The notes: generated by a model from the letters alone, not told the origin. DNA of 21,570 bases from JBAZYZ01 sp041659085 (GCA_041659085.1 JBAZYZ010000012.1:1-21570), one strand, 5' to 3'; positions 1-7,838 are shown, numbered from the stretch's first letter. A program made the numbers and translations.

Positions 1-2354
1 TCCACGTCTCCCGACTCCGCCGTCATAATGGCCGTCATATACGGAACAGGATAATTCGCTTTCATAAAAGCGGTCTGATACGCAACACGCCCGTAACTTG
101 CGGCGTGAGCTTTGTTGAAGCCGTAAGCGGCAAAAGGCTCAATAAGTTTCCAGAGTTCCAGCGCCCGCTCCGCTTTCATACCGCCGTCTATGCAACCGGA
201 AACGAATTTTTCCTCCTGCGCGGCCATTTCTTTGGGGATTTTCTTGCCCATGGCTTTGCGGAGCTTGTCCGCTTCCAGCCACGAGTAGCCGGCAATTTTT
301 ATGGCAATCATCATAACATCGTCCTGGTAGGTGATTACGCCAAACGATTGGTCAAGAAATTCCGCCATCCTCGGGTCAAAATATTTTACCAATTTTGGAT
401 TATGTTTGCGTTCAATATAATCAGGAATTTTTTCCATAGGTCCCGGGCGATAAAGCGCAACCATTGCGTTAATATCGTGTATGGTCGTGGGGCGGAGCTC
501 TTTAAGGTAGCGCGTCATGCCGCCGCCGTTTAGCTGGAACAGTCCCATCGTCTCGCCCTTGGCGAGCATGGCGAACGTCTTTTTGTCATCAAGCGGGATA
601 TTTTCAATGTCAACTTCGATTCCGTAAACTTTTTTTGTCATGCGGACAGCGTCGCCCAATATCGCCAGGTTCCTGATACCCAAAAAATCAAACTTAAGAA
701 GGCCGGCATCCTCCACACCCCACATGTCATATTGGGTAATAATCTTTCCGCCCTTAGGGTCAAGCTGCAAGGGCACGAATTCAACGAGCGGGGCCGGGGA
801 GATGACAACGCCCGCGGCATGAACGGATATGTGCCTTACGCAGCCTTCCATTTTTTTTGCGAGATCGATTATTTCTTTGGTTTCCGCTTCTTTCTTGTAC
901 GCTTCTTTAAGTTCGGGAACCATGTCCATGGCGTGGTCGATTGTCATCGGAAACCCCTGACTTCCTATCGGGATGAGCCGTGAAAGGCGGTCGCCGACTC
1001 CGTACGGGTGTCCAAGCGCGCGGGCAACGTCTCGGACAGCGCCGCGCGCCATCATCGTGCCGAAGGTTCCCACTTGGGCAACCTTGTCTTCGCCGTATTT
1101 TCTTTTGGCATACTCTATTACTTCATCACGGCGGTTGTCGGCAAAGTCCATGTCTATATCGGGCGCCGAAGGGCGTTCGGGATTAAGGAAACGTTCAAAC
1201 GGAAGCTTGTATTCAAGAGGGTTAACTTTAGTGATGCCGGTGAGGTATGTGACCATTGAGCCGGCGACTGAACCTCGGATATTTGTGAGGATATTATTTT
1301 CCGCGGCATATCTCAATAAGTCGGCGACAACCAGAAAGTACGGCGCGTAACCTTTATCTTTGATTATGTTCAGTTCGTATTCAATGCGGGTCTCCACTTC
1401 AGGCGTTTTTTTCACCTTGCGCGCGGTGAGACCCTCGTATGACAGCTGTTTCAATTCCTCGTCATATGTGGAACTGCGGGAGGGGAGCGGAATCGCCGGA
1501 AAAACCCATTTTCCAAGTTCCAGTTTAATATCCACACGCTCCGCAATTTTCATCGTGTTCGCCACCGCTTCCGGAGTATCTTTGAAATATTGGAGAGCTT
1601 TTTTAGCGTCTATGAAAGAGAAATCATCCGTGCCGAAAGTAAGCCGACTCTCGTCTTTGGTATCGGTGCCGGTTTGGACCGCAAGGAGCGTGTCATGGGC
1701 TTTGTGGTCATCGCCGCAAAGGTAGTGCGAGTCTTGGGTGGCGACAAGCGGAATATTTAATTTCTTGGACAGCGCTATCAGTTTTTTGCGTATCTCTTCA
1801 ATATTCGGGATATTCGGATGATGCATTATTTCAATGTAGTAGTTTTCTTCTCCGAAAATGCCGCGGTATTCGCGCGCGAGCGTTTCGGCTTTCTCGGTAT
1901 TATTACCTTCAAGCGCTCGGGATATTTCACCGCCCATACATCCCGAAAGGGCGATGATGCCCTCGTGGTATTCTTTGAGCATTTCCTTGTCCATTCTGGG
2001 CTTGTAGTAGTAGCCTTCAAGGTTGGCGAGAGTTACCAGTTTAATTAGATTTTTGTAGCCCTGATTGTTGTAGGCGAGCAGTGTTAAGTGATAACGCCTG
2101 GAGTCAATGCCCGGTTCTTTGTCCAAATGCGAGCGCTCGGCTATATACGCTTCTACGCCGATGATCGGTTTTATGCCGTGCGATTTACAGAGCTTATAGA
2201 ATTCAATGGCGCCGTACATATTGCCGTGGTCGGTTAAGGCAAGCGCCGGCATCTCGTGTTTCTTTGCGAGCTTGACCATTTCATCCACCTTGGATAATCC
2301 GTCCAAGAGGGAATAGTGAGAATGGGTATGGAGGTGGATGAATTTGGTATCCAT
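1..2354 (-). CDS. dnaE: DNA polymerase III subunit alpha, partial (C-terminus beyond window)
   Basis: Replicative DNA polymerase catalytic subunit. My reverse-strand translation gives 784 residues from the ATG at 2354 and runs off the left edge; the family is about 1,100-1,200 residues, so the beta-clamp-binding and OB-fold parts are missing here. The PHP domain opens with HLHTHSHYSLLDG (residues 7-19) and has LTDHGN around 40-45. The polymerase core has PDIDMDF with Asp401 and Asp403, and KFDFLG with Asp556; these match the E. coli catalytic Asp401/403/555 almost exactly in number. The end of the visible part reads YGFNKAHAASYG and then YPVPYMTAIMTAESGDV, typical of the fingers region. PHP metal ligands lost in E. 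coli (His7, His9, Asp18, His43) are present, so the PHP site may proofread (inference). Divergent from rnhB. No Shine-Dalgarno is seen; a -10 lies 8 nt upstream. The identification is very secure. Confidence 0.98.
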   Translation of the reverse strand, partial: MDTKFIHLHTHSHYSLLDGLSKVDEMVKLAKKHEMPALALTDHGNMYGAIEFYKLCKSHGIKPIIGVEAYIAERSHLDKEPGIDSRRYHLTLLAYNNQGYKNLIKLVTLANLEGYYYKPRMDKEMLKEYHEGIIALSGCMGGEISRALEGNNTEKAETLAREYRGIFGEENYYIEIMHHPNIPNIEEIRKKLIALSKKLNIPLVATQDSHYLCGDDHKAHDTLLAVQTGTDTKDESRLTFGTDDFSFIDAKKALQYFKDTPEAVANTMKIAERVDIKLELGKWVFPAIPLPSRSSTYDEELKQLSYEGLTARKVKKTPEVETRIEYELNIIKDKGYAPYFLVVADLLRYAAENNILTNIRGSVAGSMVTYLTGITKVNPLEYKLPFERFLNPERPSAPDIDMDFADNRRDEVIEYAKRKYGEDKVAQVGTFGTMMARGAVRDVARALGHPYGVGDRLSRLIPIGSQGFPMTIDHAMDMVPELKEAYKKEAETKEIIDLAKKMEGCVRHISVHAAGVVISPAPLVEFVPLQLDPKGGKIITQYDMWGVEDAGLLKFDFLGIRNLAILGDAVRMTKKVYGIEVDIENIPLDDKKTFAMLAKGETMGLFQLNGGGMTRYLKELRPTTIHDINAMVALYRPGPMEKIPDYIERKHNPKLVKYFDPRMAEFLDQSFGVITYQDDVMMIAIKIAGYSWLEADKLRKAMGKKIPKEMAAQEEKFVSGCIDGGMKAERALELWKLIEPFAAYGFNKAHAASYGRVAYQTAFMKANYPVPYMTAIMTAESGDV

Positions 2355-2362
2355 TGCGTAGC

Positions 2363-2371
2363 ATTATAGCA
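2363..2371 (-). promoter_or_regulatory. Extended -10 promoter of dnaE, near-leaderless
   Basis: On the minus strand positions 2371-2363 read TGCTATAAT, a perfect TATAAT with the TGn extension. Only 8 nt (2362-2355) separate it from the dnaE ATG, so transcription would start 0-2 nt before the start codon. No good -35 is visible at 16-18 bp, which fits an extended -10 promoter. The leaderless mRNA is an inference. Confidence 0.7.
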
Positions 2372-2381
2372 GACGAGCTTG

Positions 2382-2387
2382 TATGAT
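2382..2387 (+). promoter_or_regulatory. Candidate -10 for leaderless rnhB
   Basis: TATGAT matches the -10 consensus at 5 of 6 positions and ends six bases before the GTG at 2394, which would place +1 on the start codon. There is no convincing -35. The call rests on spacing and is tentative. Confidence 0.35.
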
Positions 2388-2393
2388 TGCAGT

Positions 2394-3008
2394 GTGAGAA
2401 AAAAAGCTCAAAAAGCCAAATATCTGGTCGGTATTGATGAAGCTGGTAGAGGTCCTTTGGCCGGGCCGGTGGCTGTTGGCGTGGCAGTTTTTCAGCAAAC
2501 AATAAATAGTAAACAACAAATAAAAAAAATCCTCAAAGGAATACGTGATTCTAAAAAGTTTTCAGAAAAACAAAGAGAAGAATGGTATAAAAAATTAAAG
2601 ATGATGGAAAAAGGGGGAATAGTCAAATGCGCTGTTGGGTTTTCAAGCGTAAAAGTTATTGATGAGACGGGGATAGTGGTAGCAATCAGGCGCGCGCTTG
2701 CGCGCGCCCTAAAGAAGCTTGATTTATCTCCGAATGCTTGTGAAGTATTGCTTGACGGTTCGCTTAAGGCGCCAGCTGAATATAAAAATCAGAAAACTAT
2801 AATTCACGGCGATGATATAGAACCGGTTATTTCCGCCGCGTCCATTATCGCCAAAGTTTCCCGCGACCGGCGTATGAAGGGATTAGCTAAAAAATTTCCG
2901 GGTTACGGTTTTGAAATCCACAAGGGATATGGAACAAAGGCTCATTACAGGGCGCTAAAAAACCTTAGGCCTTTGGAAATCCACCGCCAAACATTTTTAC
3001 ACCTGTAG
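2394..3008 (+). CDS. rnhB: Ribonuclease HII
   Basis: Endonuclease that nicks RNA in RNA-DNA hybrids and starts removal of misincorporated ribonucleotides. It has the HII signature YLVGIDEAGRGPLAGPV near the N-terminus (the catalytic Asp-Glu pair is in DEAGRG), DSKKFSEKQRE, the third acid in LLDGS, and the fourth in HGDDIEPVISAASIIAKVSRDR. The length of about 204 residues is normal. The start is uncertain: a GTG at 2394 lies exactly 7 nt after a TATGAT (2382-2387), fitting leaderless initiation, whereas a TTG at 2379 would add five residues and lies upstream of that -10. No Shine-Dalgarno is seen. The gene is more A-rich than its neighbours except for a CG-repeat palindrome at 2689-2708. It is divergent from dnaE, a fitting neighbour for genome maintenance. 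Confidence 0.95.
   Translation: MRKKAQKAKYLVGIDEAGRGPLAGPVAVGVAVFQQTINSKQQIKKILKGIRDSKKFSEKQREEWYKKLKMMEKGGIVKCAVGFSSVKVIDETGIVVAIRRALARALKKLDLSPNACEVLLDGSLKAPAEYKNQKTIIHGDDIEPVISAASIIAKVSRDRRMKGLAKKFPGYGFEIHKGYGTKAHYRALKNLRPLEIHRQTFLHL
2689..2708. repeat. CG-alternating perfect inverted repeat inside rnhB
   Basis: GGCGCGCGC and GCGCGCGCC are separated by TT, so both 9-bp arms pair perfectly. It encodes RRALARAL in RNase HII. The GC-only arms stand out in an A-rich gene. It may be simply codon choice, or a strong mRNA hairpin. Confidence 0.7.
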
Positions 3009-3025
3009 ACGCTTGGTATCTACAG
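3003..3025. repeat. Inverted repeat over the rnhB stop codon
   Basis: CTGTAGA (3003-3009) pairs with TCTACAG (3019-3025) across a 9-nt loop, and the rnhB TAG lies in the left arm. No T-tract follows, so it is not a standard intrinsic terminator; it may protect the 3' end of the mRNA. Confidence 0.5.
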
Positions 3026-3030
3026 AGTAC

Positions 3031-3061
3031 AAAAAAGGCCGGGGTTTATCACCCAGGCCTT
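3031..3061 (-). terminator. Intrinsic terminator of the exported-protein operon
   Basis: The arms 3035-3045 and 3051-3061 pair over 11 bp with a single mismatch (3041 against 3055) and a 5-nt loop. Read on the minus strand, the hairpin is followed by a run of T at 3036-3031. It lies 19 bp past the stop of the unknown exported protein. On the plus strand only two T follow, so it would serve rnhB poorly. Confidence 0.8.
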
Positions 3062-3079
3062 ACTTAAAAGACTTGAAAA

Positions 3080-3982
3080 TTATTGCTGTTTCACTGCTTC
3101 GCTTTTTGCCCCGTTGTTTCCCGGGCCTGCGCTTGGCGGAGGCGGGTTAAAAAGGGATGCGAAGTCTGACGGGAGCACATTCTTTCCGTCGTTGGAAATC
3201 CCAAGAAGGATAAATGTGCCGCCAAGCCACTCGCTCGGCTGGCTTTCGCCACCACCCCCTGAAAAACTCGGGGTTATAGCTCCGGCTGTGGCAAGGCTGA
3301 CCATGTGGGATAACGCTCCTCCCACGCCGAAAGACTTTGCCGACGATGAAACTCCGCCGGCGGAAGCTATTCCGGCCGGTATGGCCACCATGACAATCTC
3401 CCGCACCCCCCTCATGTGTTCAAAGGGGAAGCGGGACAGGTCGGCAACTACTGTTTCAAACCCGGTTGTTGCTCCGTCCTTGGAGAAAATCGTCATGCTA
3501 CCCAGGCACACTACCCCCCTTATTTCATCGGAAGAAAATGTGGGAGGGTTGACCTCCTCCACCTGGATATCACCCGCGCTCCTTTCAAGCGCTATGTATG
3601 ACGGATGAGGAAAAAAAACCAATTGCGTTTTCCCCGAACCGCCTTCTACGCGCCTTACTTCGGGCTGAACGAGCCTGGTAAACTTCACCCGGCAAGTCTT
3701 CAGGTACCCGGCTGTTACTCCGACAGATGCCCCAACGGGTGTCCGCTGAAGCGCCCCAAAAATCTGAGGCTGTTGGAGTGATGGCAGCTGCACCATAGGC
3801 ACACCGGGCGGCGAGATGGAGTTGAACGTGATGCCGCCGTTGTTGACGATGACTTCGTTCGCGTTATTTCCCGCTGCCGAGTTTGCCGTGCCGCTGCTGT
3901 TTGCCGTTGCCTGCCCCCACGAAGATGCGGAGAATAACAGCGAAAGCAGGTAAAGCAGTACGCTCGCCGCAATGTTTTTCAT
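3080..3982 (-). CDS. Unknown exported protein, about 300 residues
   Basis: I do not recognise the family. The ATG at 3982 is chosen because it is followed by a clear signal peptide (MKNIAASVLLYLLSLLFSASS, likely cleavage after WGQA) and preceded by AAAGGGG seven bases upstream. The mature protein begins with an Asn/Ala/Ser/Gly-rich stretch, then a folded-looking middle with just two cysteines (KTCRVKF and GVVCLGS), which could form one disulphide outside the cell. The tail is rich in Gly, Ser and Pro (SFSGGGGESQ, NPPPPSAGPG). There is no clear later membrane segment or sorting motif, so it is probably secreted or surface-associated. It follows the 159-residue exported gene with one base between stop and start and a Shine-Dalgarno inside the upstream gene's end, so translation is probably coupled. 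The reading frame stays open to 4417, but that part overlaps the upstream gene and is not plausible protein. Confidence 0.8.
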   Translation of the reverse strand: MKNIAASVLLYLLSLLFSASSWGQATANSSGTANSAAGNNANEVIVNNGGITFNSISPPGVPMVQLPSLQQPQIFGALQRTPVGASVGVTAGYLKTCRVKFTRLVQPEVRRVEGGSGKTQLVFFPHPSYIALERSAGDIQVEEVNPPTFSSDEIRGVVCLGSMTIFSKDGATTGFETVVADLSRFPFEHMRGVREIVMVAIPAGIASAGGVSSSAKSFGVGGALSHMVSLATAGAITPSFSGGGGESQPSEWLGGTFILLGISNDGKNVLPSDFASLFNPPPPSAGPGNNGAKSEAVKQQ

Positions 3983-3983
3983 T

Positions 3984-4463
3984 TTACCCCTTTCCGCCGC
4001 TTGTTGACGGCGTAGTTGCCGTCGCCGGTTGTACGGACGTGTTGCCGTTGAGGAAAATATTCGAACTCGCGCTCCCTGTCCCCGAACTTGACGACCAGTT
4101 ATTGACTGATGTCGAGTATGACGTGTACGGGAAGCCCCCTTGATGGCGGGCGCCGAACGTGTAGGAGAAATCGCCCCCCGCTTGCGCCGTCCCTTTTGTG
4201 CCATACGGCACGAAAGCGTTGGCTTGGAAGCCGACCTGCCCCCAGATTTGGGAGAAACCGGTTGCGGTAAACGCGCTCCCGGAAAATACCGCCGGCCCTC
4301 CATTTTGGCTTCCGAAGAAAAACCCGGCGTTTCCGGCCGTAAAGACAGAAGCTCCGAAGCTGTTATTCCCGGAGAAAAACACCTCGCCGTCGGCATGCGC
4401 CGGGTTGATTCCGGCAAATAATGCCAACGCGGAAAGAAGAAAAGACAAAGTCGTTTTTTTCAT
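3984..4463 (-). CDS. Small exported Gly/Ser/Phe-rich protein of unknown function
   Basis: A 159-residue protein with a textbook signal peptide (MKKTTLSFLLSALALFAGI, cleavage likely after NPAHA). The mature part has no cysteine, is low in charge, and is dominated by Gly, Ser, Phe, Ala, Asn and Thr in loosely repeating units (GNNSFGASVF, GNAGFFFGSQ, GPAVFSGSAF). That composition is common in extracellular matrix, fibre or adhesive proteins, but no family is recognised. The ATG at 4463 has a strong AGGGGG about 7 nt upstream. It is the first gene of a two-gene operon with the 300-residue exported protein and is preceded by a TTGACA promoter overlapped by a perfect palindrome. It could be a structural surface protein with the next gene as partner; this is inference only. 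Confidence 0.8.
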   Translation of the reverse strand: MKKTTLSFLLSALALFAGINPAHADGEVFFSGNNSFGASVFTAGNAGFFFGSQNGGPAVFSGSAFTATGFSQIWGQVGFQANAFVPYGTKGTAQAGGDFSYTFGARHQGGFPYTSYSTSVNNWSSSSGTGSASSNIFLNGNTSVQPATATTPSTSGGKG

Positions 4464-4534
4464 CGCTACCCCCTTGTTTTGAACAACGATTGAACAACAA
4501 TTTTCAATGAAAAACCACTAAATAAACCTTAGGC

Positions 4535-4563
4535 ATACTAAATTATATTTAGTAATTTGTCAA
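4535..4563 (-). promoter_or_regulatory. TTGACA/TAGTAT promoter with 19-bp operator-like palindrome
   Basis: On the minus strand -35 TTGACA (4563-4558) and -10 TAGTAT (4540-4535) are separated by exactly 17 bp. The perfect inverted repeat TACTAAATtatATTTAGTA (4536-4554) covers the -10 and most of the spacer, the classical place for a repressor site. The leader then runs about 65-70 nt to the exported gene and carries a direct repeat of TTGAACAAC at 4479 and 4490. The regulator is unknown and none is encoded nearby. Confidence 0.75.
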
Positions 4564-4585
4564 TACCACTATTTTATTTAACAGC

Positions 4586-5746
4586 TTACTTCGTGTCTTT
4601 TAAAAGAAGGCTATATCTAAGCCCTATGAGCATAATTATGCCGAGGCCAAGAAATATGAATCTGTAATCAAAAACTGAAAGAAAGGCGGAGGCGATTACC
4701 GGCGATACAAGATAAGAAAATGAACTCGTATTTCTGAAAAAACTGATGATTTGAGTGTCGGAAGCCCCGGTATGTTTGAAGAAATAACTTTCGGCCATTG
4801 TCTCAATAAAAGTCGCGCCTATTCTGGTTATGAATAGCGCCCCGGCCCATACCATAACCGCGTGCGACTGAATGAAAGAGAGGGAGGCGGTAGCCGCGCC
4901 AAGTATCAAGAAACCGACAAAGAGCATTTCCTTTTCCCCTAATTTTTTATCAGCCAAATTACCGATAAGATAGGGGAATACAACGAATGGCAGGAGAGCG
5001 ACCGGTATGATGATTTTTAATATGTCTGACATGGGAATACCCATTTGGGTATTCAGATATATCGGCGTGTAAATTACCATAATGCCGTAGAAAAACTGGA
5101 GCAGGAATTGGATAATAAATATATGCCGGAGGCTTTTTTCTCGGATAATACCGCCGATTGTTTGGATAAAAGAAATACTTGTATATTCCGGGTCGGTAAA
5201 ACTTCTCATGTGCCTGCCTACCAAAAAGAGTATCGGCAGGGCAAGCAGTCCTGAAATCATGAAAGCGTTTTTGTATGAATCTTCGCCAAGAACGTTGCCT
5301 GCGATAAGCGGCCCGGCGAGGATTGCGACATTTAAGACTGTAAGAAAAATACCGCGAGTGCCGCCCGTAGTTTCGTCTTTAGAAAAGGATTCCAGGAAGA
5401 CAGTTAAGGAGAAATAAATAATATTGATTAAAACTTGATGCACCACGAAAAAAAAGATGACAGTTTCCCGTGATGGCATCGTTGCAAGGATAAACAGTGT
5501 CGCGGCCTCAAGAATAACAGCGGAGATGAGCAGGCGATAGTTTCCGAATCTGCGCAGGATGGGCGGGAGGTTGAAGAGAATAATAATACTTACTAAAGCG
5601 GCGGTGGTGAACATAAGACCGACGGATTCCGTGGAAAGAAATTTCCCCAAGAAAGAAGACCCTATATAGAGAATAATTGCGTAGTGAAGGGCGTAGAAAA
5701 ACGACGCCAAATATACAACGGTGAGAGTGTTGCTTTTATTTTTCAT
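4586..5746 (-). CDS. Major facilitator superfamily transporter
   Basis: A 386-residue, strongly hydrophobic protein with about 12 predicted membrane helices in two halves, the usual MFS size. The linker carries the MFS-like loop after helix 8 (GNLADKKLGEKEMLFVG, roughly residues 263-279) and a weaker counterpart, LRRFGNYRLL, after helix 2. The substrate cannot be told; similar proteins are drug or metabolite exporters. It starts 23 bp after RNase J on the same strand without a visible promoter or Shine-Dalgarno, so it is probably co-transcribed with it. No terminator is seen after its TAA; the next promoter begins just 23 bp downstream, so some read-through into the exported-protein operon is possible. 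Family confidence is high, function low. Confidence 0.88.
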   Translation of the reverse strand: MKNKSNTLTVVYLASFFYALHYAIILYIGSSFLGKFLSTESVGLMFTTAALVSIIILFNLPPILRRFGNYRLLISAVILEAATLFILATMPSRETVIFFFVVHQVLINIIYFSLTVFLESFSKDETTGGTRGIFLTVLNVAILAGPLIAGNVLGEDSYKNAFMISGLLALPILFLVGRHMRSFTDPEYTSISFIQTIGGIIREKSLRHIFIIQFLLQFFYGIMVIYTPIYLNTQMGIPMSDILKIIIPVALLPFVVFPYLIGNLADKKLGEKEMLFVGFLILGAATASLSFIQSHAVMVWAGALFITRIGATFIETMAESYFFKHTGASDTQIISFFRNTSSFSYLVSPVIASAFLSVFDYRFIFLGLGIIMLIGLRYSLLLKDTK

Positions 5747-5769
5747 GTGGAAGAATTTATTTCAATTAT

Positions 5770-7737
5770 CTATACTCCCAATATAACAGGGATAACGATC
5801 GGACGCTTGGCTGTCTTTTGGAACAGGAATTTAGACACGTTATCCGTGACGGTCCCTTTTACATAGTCGAAGTTTATCGGATTCATGCCGACAGTGGAAT
5901 CCTCCACGGTCTTTTTGACGATACCGCGCGCCTGATGAAGCAAGTCCTGAGATTCTTTGAGGTACACGAAGCCGCGGGAAATAATATCGGGCGACTTGCG
6001 GAGCCTGCCGGTCCCTATATCCACTGTCGCTATAACCACGAACATCCCATCTTGGGCGAGCATTTGGCGGTCGCGCAAAACCACTTCCTGCATATCGCCG
6101 ACGGAGAAGCCGTCCACCATAATGATACTGCTCGGAGCTTTTTCTTTGAGGGCGATCATCTTTGAGCCCTTATCCTGTATTTCTATAATCATTCCATTAT
6201 CCGGAATAATTATATTTTCCGGGCTTACCACGCGTTTGGCAATGTCGGCGTGTATCCAGAGCATATAGTGGTATCCGTGAATCGGAATGAAAAATTTCGG
6301 TTTAATCTTCTCGTGTATCCAGGCGAGTTCTTCAGAATTGGCGTGTCCGGAAGAATGGATGTCTGAAGTTTTATAGTGGATTATATGCGCGCCCTGGCGT
6401 GAAATGTTATCCTTTAATTTTTGCACGGAGCGTTCATTTCCGGGTATAACGGACGAAGACATAAGCACCGTGTCGCGCGGGGAGATGCGGATGTATTTGT
6501 GCGTTTTGTTGGCTATGCGCATCAGCGCGGCGAATTCCTCGCCCTGAGCTCCGGTCACCAGAAGCATTATTTTATTCTCCGGATAGTTTCCTATTTCTTC
6601 AACCGGAATTATTGTGGATGGTTTTATGGTAAGAAGACCCGCAACCTTAACAATCTCTATGTTGTTTTTCATGCTTCGGCCGTCAAAGGCGACCTTCCTT
6701 CCATGGCGCTCGGCGGACTCAAGCATTGAGAGCATGCGTTCCACTTGGGAAGCGAATGAGGCGATAATAAGACGCCCGGAAGTGTCACGGATGGCTTTGT
6801 CTATGTTTTCCCTAACCAGCTTTTCTGAAATGGAAAAACCCGGATTTTCAGCATTAGTAGAATCGGTCTCAAGAAGAAGAACTTTTCGGTCTTTGAATCG
6901 CCCGTACACTTCTTTTTCCATTTCCGAGACTTCTCCCTCGGAGTGGTCCAGGCGCAAATCACCCGTGTGGACAATATCTCCATAAGGAGTTTCTATTATT
7001 ATGCCCATAGCGTCAGGAATGGAGTGGGATACGGCAAAAAAATTTACACGAAGATTGCCGATCTTTATGGATTCATTTTTTTCCACAATGCGGATATCAA
7101 TGGGCGGGAGGTGGGAAAACTCCTCCTGCCTTTTTTTGATGAACAGCGCGGTAAAATTGCGCGCGTAAATTGGCGGATTGCCAATCTTGGTAATTAGGTA
7201 GGGAATAGCGCCGATGTGGTCCAAGTGCCCGTGCGTTATCAGTATGGCTTTCACTTTATGTCGCCGTTCCTCCAGGTATTTGCTGTTAGGCAGCACATAA
7301 TCAATACCCGGCGCATCCTCTTCTTTGAATGAAAACCCCGCGTCTAGAACGATAATGTCATCTCCAATTTCAACAAGTGACATATTGCGGCCCACTTCTT
7401 CAACTCCGCCCAGATGAATGATGCGGATATTGCCCTCGGCAATAGGAGGGAGTTTTACGGCTTCTTTGGCTTCTCGCGCGTCGCGCGAGCTTTCACTTTG
7501 GCGTTCTACAAAGAGCGGCCTGGCCCCGCGCGGGGGTCCGCGCCTGCTTCCTCTTGCTCCTCCCGCGCCGTGGGGTTTTCTGTCTCCTGCGAGGGCGCTT
7601 GAAGCGCCACTAGTCCTGTGCGCCGCCGGGCGTTTCCCTCCACGGTCAAAACCAGCCGGTCTCGGTCTTATCGTTTTGAATCCTCTTGGGCCGCCGTTTC
7701 TTTCTCCCGGTCTGTCTTCTTTTTTTGCTGGTGTCAT
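5770..7737 (-). CDS. rnj: Ribonuclease J
   Basis: Metallo-beta-lactamase/beta-CASP ribonuclease that acts as 5'-3' exonuclease and endonuclease in mRNA decay and rRNA processing. The conserved core starts near residue 104 (IRIIHLGGVEEVGRNM). The zinc site HGHLDH is at 169-174; later motifs include VSHSIPDAMG, HTGDLRLDH, the beta-CASP part with VTGAQGEE, and SSGHA. The total of 655 residues exceeds the usual 550-560 because of an N-terminal tail of about 100 residues rich in Arg, Gly, Pro and Lys (repeated RGG/RG-type patches), predicted to be disordered and a likely RNA- or partner-binding tail. The ATG at 7737 has no Shine-Dalgarno. Upstream of the MFS gene and probably in one transcript with it. 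Confidence 0.96.
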   Translation of the reverse strand: MTPAKKEDRPGERNGGPRGFKTIRPRPAGFDRGGKRPAAHRTSGASSALAGDRKPHGAGGARGSRRGPPRGARPLFVERQSESSRDAREAKEAVKLPPIAEGNIRIIHLGGVEEVGRNMSLVEIGDDIIVLDAGFSFKEEDAPGIDYVLPNSKYLEERRHKVKAILITHGHLDHIGAIPYLITKIGNPPIYARNFTALFIKKRQEEFSHLPPIDIRIVEKNESIKIGNLRVNFFAVSHSIPDAMGIIIETPYGDIVHTGDLRLDHSEGEVSEMEKEVYGRFKDRKVLLLETDSTNAENPGFSISEKLVRENIDKAIRDTSGRLIIASFASQVERMLSMLESAERHGRKVAFDGRSMKNNIEIVKVAGLLTIKPSTIIPVEEIGNYPENKIMLLVTGAQGEEFAALMRIANKTHKYIRISPRDTVLMSSSVIPGNERSVQKLKDNISRQGAHIIHYKTSDIHSSGHANSEELAWIHEKIKPKFFIPIHGYHYMLWIHADIAKRVVSPENIIIPDNGMIIEIQDKGSKMIALKEKAPSSIIMVDGFSVGDMQEVVLRDRQMLAQDGMFVVIATVDIGTGRLRKSPDIISRGFVYLKESQDLLHQARGIVKKTVEDSTVGMNPINFDYVKGTVTDNVSKFLFQKTAKRPIVIPVILGV

Positions 7738-7838
7738 TTAATTAGGTTTTAGCTGTCAGCCCGTGGCCTTTAGCGTTAGTTATTTATTAAATTAGTAAGT
7801 TAATTTTAGAATTTTCCAATAATGCAACCGATCAATTT

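Noticed and set aside
105..2048. Several plus-strand open frames in the first 2 kb
   Set aside because: All lie opposite dnaE, whose minus-strand frame is unbroken and has all family motifs.
2379..2393. TTG start for rnhB
   Set aside because: Possible, but it lies upstream of the best -10 and adds five residues that are not part of the family; GTG at 2394 fits better.
3983..4417. N-terminal extension of the 300-residue exported protein (open frame up to 4417)
   Set aside because: The extension is Arg/Pro-rich shadow sequence that overlaps a better gene with signal peptide and Shine-Dalgarno; the ATG at 3982 starts a signal peptide itself.
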